Both the position numbers and the translations under genes were made by a program. From assembly GCF_005938085.1 (NCBI RefSeq), contig NZ_SMZK01000001.1:2418001-2482000 (forward strand): a stretch of DNA of 64,000 nucleotides. The letters run 5' to 3'. Source of the stretch: Haloterrigena sp. H1 (GTDB lineage: Archaea; Halobacteriota; Halobacteria; Halobacteriales; Natrialbaceae). This document shows, piece by piece, positions 62,955 through 64,000 of the stretch (within the stretch, counting starts at the first letter, position 1; each line of letters starts with the position of its first letter). The notes under the pieces were generated by a model that searched no databases, was not told where the DNA came from, and saw nothing but the letters and a program-made list of their open reading frames with translations.

Positions 62955-64000
62955 CTACGATACGACCTGTTCTCTCGTTTTGAACGTCCCGCTCTCGCGG
63001 TCGAACAGGTGTACCGATGGCTGTGCCACACAGCCGTTACTCCTATCCTCACCGTGAGGACTCGGAGTTATCTTCTGGCGCATATTCTCCGCCCCGTTAC
63101 AATCCGCATTGGCCACTAACTCACACGACGAGCAGACGTACAAGCCCCGCTCCACCCGGTTCGACTTCGTGACGTCACCACACGCCGAACACGTCTTCGA
63201 CGTCACCCACTCGTTTTCTTTCAGTACCTCAACACCACGTATCTGGCCTTTGTACGCGAGATACTGGTAAATGCGGTCGAACGCCCACGAGTGCAATTTC
63301 TTGTTGCCGGTCTTTCCCCAGTCAGACTTACGCACGCCTTCAGGCCAACTCACTGCCAACGTTCCAACACCTCGTTCAACACATTCGGTGATGATGGTGT
63401 CAGTGAGTGCGTGGTAGAAGTGTGTCTCCCGTTCTGTGAGTTTTCGACGCGCCCACATCGACTTTTCCGAGGGGCCGTTCTCTCCCTCGGTGTCGTACTC
63501 GGCACGTGTAAAGTAGTGTTTGTCCTGTTTGAGTGAGTTACCGGGGTACAGGACGTACTCGTCTGGGAAAGCAATCGTGGCAATGTTCGTGATGCCGAGG
63601 TCGATACCTGCGACTCCGTCATCTGCCGAGTCACTAGTTTCGAGTGCGACTTTGCAGACGAAGTGCAGTTCCCACTCGTCGCCGTTCCAGACGGCGCGAA
63701 CGTTCTGTACTCGGGTGACTTCTGAGAGGTCAACGTCTGGCCGGGTCTGGTACTCGCAAAGGATAAAGTCCGACCAGTGTTCTTTCAGATTCGAGCCTTT
63801 CGAGAGTCTGACTCGGTTGTTCTCGGAGTCGTGTTTGAAACCGTCTGCTTTGAACGTGACTGTACTGCGCGGACGTTCGTCACCGTGTTTGCGGTAGCCG
63901 GGCGGATTCGCCTCGTTGTCCTTCTGTCGCAAGTCAAACCACGACTGGAAAGCGTCGGAAAGTTCTTCGATGACTTTCTGACTGGATTGTGCGTTCAGGT
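62955..64000 (-). CDS. tnpB: TnpB (OrfB), RNA-guided nuclease of an IS200/IS605 element, partial
   Basis: At least 348 residues; the frame is open to the window end (LNAQSSQKVIEELSDAFQSW), so the N-terminus lies outside. RuvC-I Asp is in VAGIDLGITNIATIAF. The RuvC-II position reads GTLAVSWPEGVRKSDWGKTG, where the usual Glu is not in place. The zinc finger CSAC...CSSC and RuvC-III Asp in NADCNGAENMRQ are present. It ends VHLFDRESGTFKTREQVVS. No TnpA gene is visible. TnpB cuts DNA at the donor site under guide of the element's own RNA; activity here is uncertain. Confidence 0.9.
   Translation of the reverse strand, partial: LNAQSSQKVIEELSDAFQSWFDLRQKDNEANPPGYRKHGDERPRSTVTFKADGFKHDSENNRVRLSKGSNLKEHWSDFILCEYQTRPDVDLSEVTRVQNVRAVWNGDEWELHFVCKVALETSDSADDGVAGIDLGITNIATIAFPDEYVLYPGNSLKQDKHYFTRAEYDTEGENGPSEKSMWARRKLTERETHFYHALTDTIITECVERGVGTLAVSWPEGVRKSDWGKTGNKKLHSWAFDRIYQYLAYKGQIRGVEVLKENEWVTSKTCSACGDVTKSNRVERGLYVCSSCELVANADCNGAENMRQKITPSPHGEDRSNGCVAQPSVHLFDRESGTFKTREQVVS

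Overview
The window is haloarchaeal chromosome (Halobacteria, probably Natrialbales; the order is an inference). It is GC-rich and its proteins are strongly acidic. Archaeal marker genes include diphthine synthase, Trm5, pantoate kinase with phosphopantothenate synthetase, and an AglJ-type S-layer glycosyltransferase. Several short AT-rich promoters sit about 25 bases before start codons, as expected for leaderless archaeal transcripts. I found no rRNA and no CRISPR array; there is one tRNA.

Region by region. 1-15.2 kb is a cell-surface glycan island: a Wzx-like flippase, four glycosyltransferases or GT-like neighbours (counting AglJ just beyond) and seven enzymes of the alkaline-phosphatase/sulfatase fold. 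All seven end in nearly the same C-terminal motif, L-x-x-LGY-(L/I/M)-(E). 15-24 kb holds AglJ, small haloarchaeal regulators, a convergent pair separated by a 100-bp inverted repeat, an ApbE-centred redox operon, a VOC protein and an arylsulfotransferase-like protein. 24.2-29.2 kb is an arsenic/thiol-stress region: two ArsR regulators, a YraQ/ArsP-like permease with a thioredoxin-like partner, RidA, an ACR3 efflux pump and an LMW-phosphatase-type arsenate reductase. Two distinct repeated regulatory signals can be read directly here. 30.4-40.0 kb is the branched-chain amino acid operon (leuA-type, ilvB, ilvN, ilvC, a small unknown, leuC, leuD, then an EamA transporter and leuB). 40-48.5 kb holds dphB, trm5, tRNA-Thr, a polysaccharide deacetylase lipoprotein, a sodium:solute symporter with a 48-residue membrane partner, and a biotin ECF transporter (EcfT, EcfA, BioY). 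48.9-53.8 kb is one gene for a 1634-residue repetitive surface protein. 53.9-62.8 kb is mostly housekeeping (UspA, BirA, TyrS, CoA biosynthesis) with small haloarchaeal unknowns.

IS200/IS605-type TnpB sequences lie at both edges: a broken C-terminal remnant at 1-148 and a long partial gene running off the right end. Both are followed by the same two-hairpin end structure and GGATGTCA. The left one supplies the stop codon of the flippase gene.

Two otherwise well-conserved genes, leuA-type (G-run at 30467-30472) and the HTTM gene (60790-60791), carry single-base frameshifts in short G/C runs. These may be assembly errors and should be checked against reads before being called pseudogenes. The most unusual signals are the shared LGY tail (also present on a ribbon-helix-helix protein), the duplicated promoter-plus-microprotein module in front of the ArsR and thioredoxin/permease genes, the Q/A/G-repeat surface protein, the ApbE operon with a secreted acidic His/Tyr/Glu-repeat protein, and an 82-bp palindromic element.
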